Below are positions 31,898-33,255 of a stretch of 33,255 bases of DNA, one piece after another (within the stretch, counting starts at the first letter, position 1; each line of letters opens with the position of its first letter). This DNA comes from Deltaproteobacteria bacterium (GTDB lineage: Bacteria; Desulfobacterota; Desulfarculia; Adiutricales; Adiutricaceae), in assembly GCA_031281735.1 (NCBI GenBank), contig JAITEZ010000291.1:1-33255 (forward strand), written 5' to 3'. The position numbers and the translations under genes were made by a program. The notes under the pieces were generated by a model. It made no database searches. It was given only the letters and a program-made list of their open reading frames with translations, and was not told where the DNA came from.

Positions 31898-33255
31898 TCA
31901 CCGGATAGCCATGTCCTGCCGGCGCGCGGCAGGCGGTCGGCGGGGTGGTGCCTGTCCTGATCGGGGAAGACCACGTCCGCGCCGCAGCCACGCGATCAGG
32001 CAGAGCGCGGCGAAGGCGGACAGCGCCGCCGCGCTGACGCGGTTGGCCCATCCCATCCCCGTGAAACGGACCTCGGCCTCCAGGAGGCCGCGGTCCGGGA
32101 GGCCGGCGAGAACGAGGCCGTGGAAAGGGCCGGGGCCTGGCCCGTCCAGGGCGCCGAAGCTGGACCCGGCCTGGTCATCCAGGCCCTCTCTCACCTGCCA
32201 GAGGGTTTCTGGCCGGAAACGGGCCCCGCTCCCGTCCACCCTGACCATGATCTCCTGGAGGCCGGGATAGTAGAGGACGTCCAGGGGCACGCCCCCTCCC
32301 GGAAGCCTGGGGACACGGGAAAGATCCGCCGTGAACAGCTTCCGCGCCGCCCCGCCCCTGCCCGGGACGGGATCAATGCCCGGAGGGGCCCACTCTCCCG
32401 ATTCAGGGCCGGGGAGAGTCCTGAAATAGGCGATAGTGCCGTAGGTCAGCATGCCGCGGTCGCGCAGAAGGGTCTCTGTCACGGCCAGGGGATAGCCCGA
32501 TGCCAGCCCCTGCTGATGAAGGTAGGGGACGGCCAGGACGGCGGCGGAGAGGGAAAGGGCCAGGGCCGCGCCCTTGCGGGCAACGGAATGCGACGCGTCC
32601 CCAGGGAACACAGCCCCGAGGGTCATGGCGCCCGTCAGCGAGGCCGTGAGCACGAGGATCGTGACGTAACGGAACGAGGCCTGGGCCGCCTGCACGGGAG
32701 GGAACAGGCTCGCCATGGGACCGGGGGACGTTACCAGCGCGAGGGCCAGGAGGGCCGTGACGATGAGCGGCGCCAGGTGCGGCGGCCTCCGGAGGGGAGG
32801 GCGGGCGCGGAGGGCGGCCCAGGCGCAGGCGAGGAAGGAGAGGAGCAGGGGAGCCCCCAGCTGGATCCTGAGGGAAAAGATACCCTCCCCGATCAGGTCC
32901 TTCCTTTCGTCGGCAGGGCTCAGCAGGGCGAGGATCGGGACGCCGGAAGACCCGAACTGGGTCGCGGGGAGTATGAGGTTCTTTATGATGAGATCGCCGT
33001 AGAGGGCGGCGGGCCCCAGATAGGCGGCGGCCATGAGGGCCGCGAAGGCCCCGGCGGCCAGGGCCCTAGCGGCCCTTCCCGCGAGCTTACCCAACTCGCC
33101 GCGGCGCCCTTTCCCCCGCGCGGAAAGGGAGTTCAGGGCCCAGAGGGCGCCGAAGACGGCGAGGGACAGGGCCAGGAAGAAGGACGTCAGCAGGTGGGTG
33201 GCGAACAGCGCCGCCAGGGCGGCCGAGGACGCGAGGAAGCGCCCGAGGCCTCCCG
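31898..33255 (-). CDS. Polytopic membrane protein, PTPS-related/GT-C-like family, tandem copy 1 (5' end outside window)
   Basis: The frame is open to the right edge (GGLGRFLASSAALAALFATH at the cut), so the ATG at 33094 is internal and the gene is 5'-truncated by the window only. The visible ~450 residues cover the second half of the membrane domain and the exported C-terminal domain (LYYPGLQEIMVRVDGSGARF; HGLVLAGLPDRGLLEAEVRF; TGMGWANRVSAAAL). It aligns with the next gene almost base for base over about 1.2 kb apart from scattered changes. Its stop TGA overlaps an ATG of that gene. Confidence 0.8.
   Translation of the reverse strand, partial: GGLGRFLASSAALAALFATHLLTSFFLALSLAVFGALWALNSLSARGKGRRGELGKLAGRAARALAAGAFAALMAAAYLGPAALYGDLIIKNLILPATQFGSSGVPILALLSPADERKDLIGEGIFSLRIQLGAPLLLSFLACAWAALRARPPLRRPPHLAPLIVTALLALALVTSPGPMASLFPPVQAAQASFRYVTILVLTASLTGAMTLGAVFPGDASHSVARKGAALALSLSAAVLAVPYLHQQGLASGYPLAVTETLLRDRGMLTYGTIAYFRTLPGPESGEWAPPGIDPVPGRGGAARKLFTADLSRVPRLPGGGVPLDVLYYPGLQEIMVRVDGSGARFRPETLWQVREGLDDQAGSSFGALDGPGPGPFHGLVLAGLPDRGLLEAEVRFTGMGWANRVSAAALSAFAALCLIAWLRRGRGLPRSGQAPPRRPPAARRQDMAIR

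Noticed and set aside
1-33255. CRISPR array, transposase or complete insertion sequence
   Set aside because: No regularly spaced repeats, cas genes, transposase motifs or terminal inverted repeats were seen; repeats found are gene duplications or slippage.

Overview
The window is very GC-rich chromosomal DNA with bacterial-type promoters, Shine-Dalgarno sites and tightly overlapping genes. The alternative (siroheme-dependent) heme genes ahbA/B/C/D, a sigma-54-type promoter before a type IV pilin, and a GDP-heptose gene set suggest a Gram-negative, probably anaerobic bacterium. Desulfobacterota ('Deltaproteobacteria') or a neighbouring uncultivated phylum is my best guess. This is inferred from gene content only; no marker gene is present.

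Layout. 1-290 (-): frameshifted N-terminal remnant of a P4-type tyrosine integrase next to two tRNA genes (Leu-GAG, Val-CAC). 765-4743: heme cluster, with ahbC-ahbD-ahbA on the minus strand and a second AsnC-like siroheme decarboxylase subunit (ahbB type) divergent on the plus strand. 4847-15189 (+): a PTPS-related-type membrane protein, then three tandem paralogs of an unrecognised ~805-residue membrane protein; the third copy is a pseudogene with about five frameshifts and one in-frame stop. 15328-16452: an M20/PepT-like peptidase. 16676-23506 (+): a compact operon with a DPM1/GtrB-like glycosyltransferase, a zinc-finger methyltransferase, HddA, HddC, a GtrA-methyltransferase fusion, GmhA, GmhB and transaldolase. 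It ends at a 32-bp-stem hairpin shared with a convergent minus-strand operon.

Minus strand 27264-23708: pilA, then a DUF2723/PMT-like GT-C membrane protein with C-terminal TPR-like helices, then a small membrane protein. Upstream of pilA lie about 2.4 kb with no convincing gene. This stretch holds two extremely AT-rich islands, a G-quadruplex motif and about 800 nt with many compensating stems that looks like a large structured RNA. 29832-33255 (-): two near-identical tandem copies of the PTPS-related-type membrane protein, the second cut by the window edge.

How the genes may work together (inference): transaldolase, GmhA, HddA, GmhB and HddC would make GDP-D-glycero-D-manno-heptose. The GtrB-like enzyme would load it on a polyprenyl phosphate, GtrA would flip it, and one of the many GT-C-like membrane proteins would transfer it outside the cytoplasm. 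The pilin, with a Ser/Thr-rich tail and a PMT-like gene directly downstream, is an attractive acceptor.
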